From the NCBI GenBank assembly GCA_041750975.1, contig JBGSYN010000244.1:1-42596 (forward strand): a stretch of 42,596 bases of DNA. The letters run 5' to 3'. The notes under the pieces were generated by a model, which was not told where the DNA came from, made no database searches, and worked only from the letters and a program-made list of their open reading frames with translations. Each line of letters starts with the position of its first letter. The first letter of the stretch is position 1. Positions 42,539 to 42,596 of this stretch are shown here, piece after piece. This stretch comes from JBGSYN01 sp041750975. GTDB taxonomy: Bacteria; Pseudomonadota; Alphaproteobacteria; Geminicoccales; Geminicoccaceae. The position numbers were made by a program, and so were the translations under genes.

Positions 42539-42596
42539 GCCGACGCTTCACCGTTTCTCGAGGGGATCGAGCGGGTAGATCGGCCGGGGTATCCGC

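Noticed and set aside
42548..42596. A minus-strand frame open to the window edge, ending PRPIYPLDPLEKR.
   Set aside because: Only about 15 residues are visible; it could be the end of an upstream gene, perhaps of the transporter, but this cannot be supported here.

Overview
The window is chromosomal DNA of a high-GC alphaproteobacterium, probably a Rhodospirillales- or Rhizobiales-like lineage; this is judged from gene order and protein character, not from a database search. The first genes form the TPR protein - bamB - der set. The stretch from 7306 to 15257 is a seven-gene minus-strand run: DUF2007, methyltransferase, S49 peptidase, a small zinc-ribbon protein, glyQ, glyS and ppdK. Divergent from it is ispB, followed by a tRNA-Pro(CGG). 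TTG and GTG starts are common, and I see no rRNA, CRISPR array, insertion sequence or clear T-tailed terminator.

Layout. 1-3046: outer-membrane assembly and ribosome biogenesis (YfgM-like, BamB, Der). 3069-6307 (minus): a GH15 glycosidase and trehalose-6-phosphate synthase OtsA, without otsB; their divergent promoter region toward ygfZ carries two tandem perfect palindromes. 6435-7316: YgfZ. 7306-15257: the glyQS-ppdK run. 15481-17341: IspB, tRNA-Pro and a DsbA-family protein. 17362-23687: a probable cell-surface glycosylation region with two multi-pass membrane proteins, a methyltransferase, two GT2 enzymes and a GtrA flippase-like protein. 24034-24687: FolE.

24716-37707 is a metabolic region rich in hydroxy-acid and aldehyde chemistry: GNAT, a semialdehyde-type aldehyde dehydrogenase, a 969-aa FAD/Fe-S 2-hydroxyacid dehydrogenase, serine-glyoxylate aminotransferase, an enolase-superfamily dehydratase-like enzyme, a hydroxypyruvate/glyoxylate-reductase-like protein, a fructosamine kinase, a low-molecular-weight phosphatase and a GMC oxidoreductase. 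Glyoxylate, hydroxypyruvate and sugar acids are the likely shared intermediates, but that is inferred from the families.

37925-42379 holds a damaged oligopeptide-type ABC transporter. The fused two-ATPase subunit looks intact. The DppC-like permease is split by a one-base shift in a five-base homopolymer, and the DppB-like permease has lost its N-terminal half next to a sulfotransferase gene. No substrate-binding protein is visible.

I did not find a clearly new defence or biosynthetic system. The best leads are the CTG-started otsA, the tandem palindromes at 6383-6413, the TTGCCAA boxes upstream of ispB, the 195-bp antisense overlap of a glycosyltransferase with gtrA, the compositional drop in the 3' part of glyS, and the decaying or recoded transporter.
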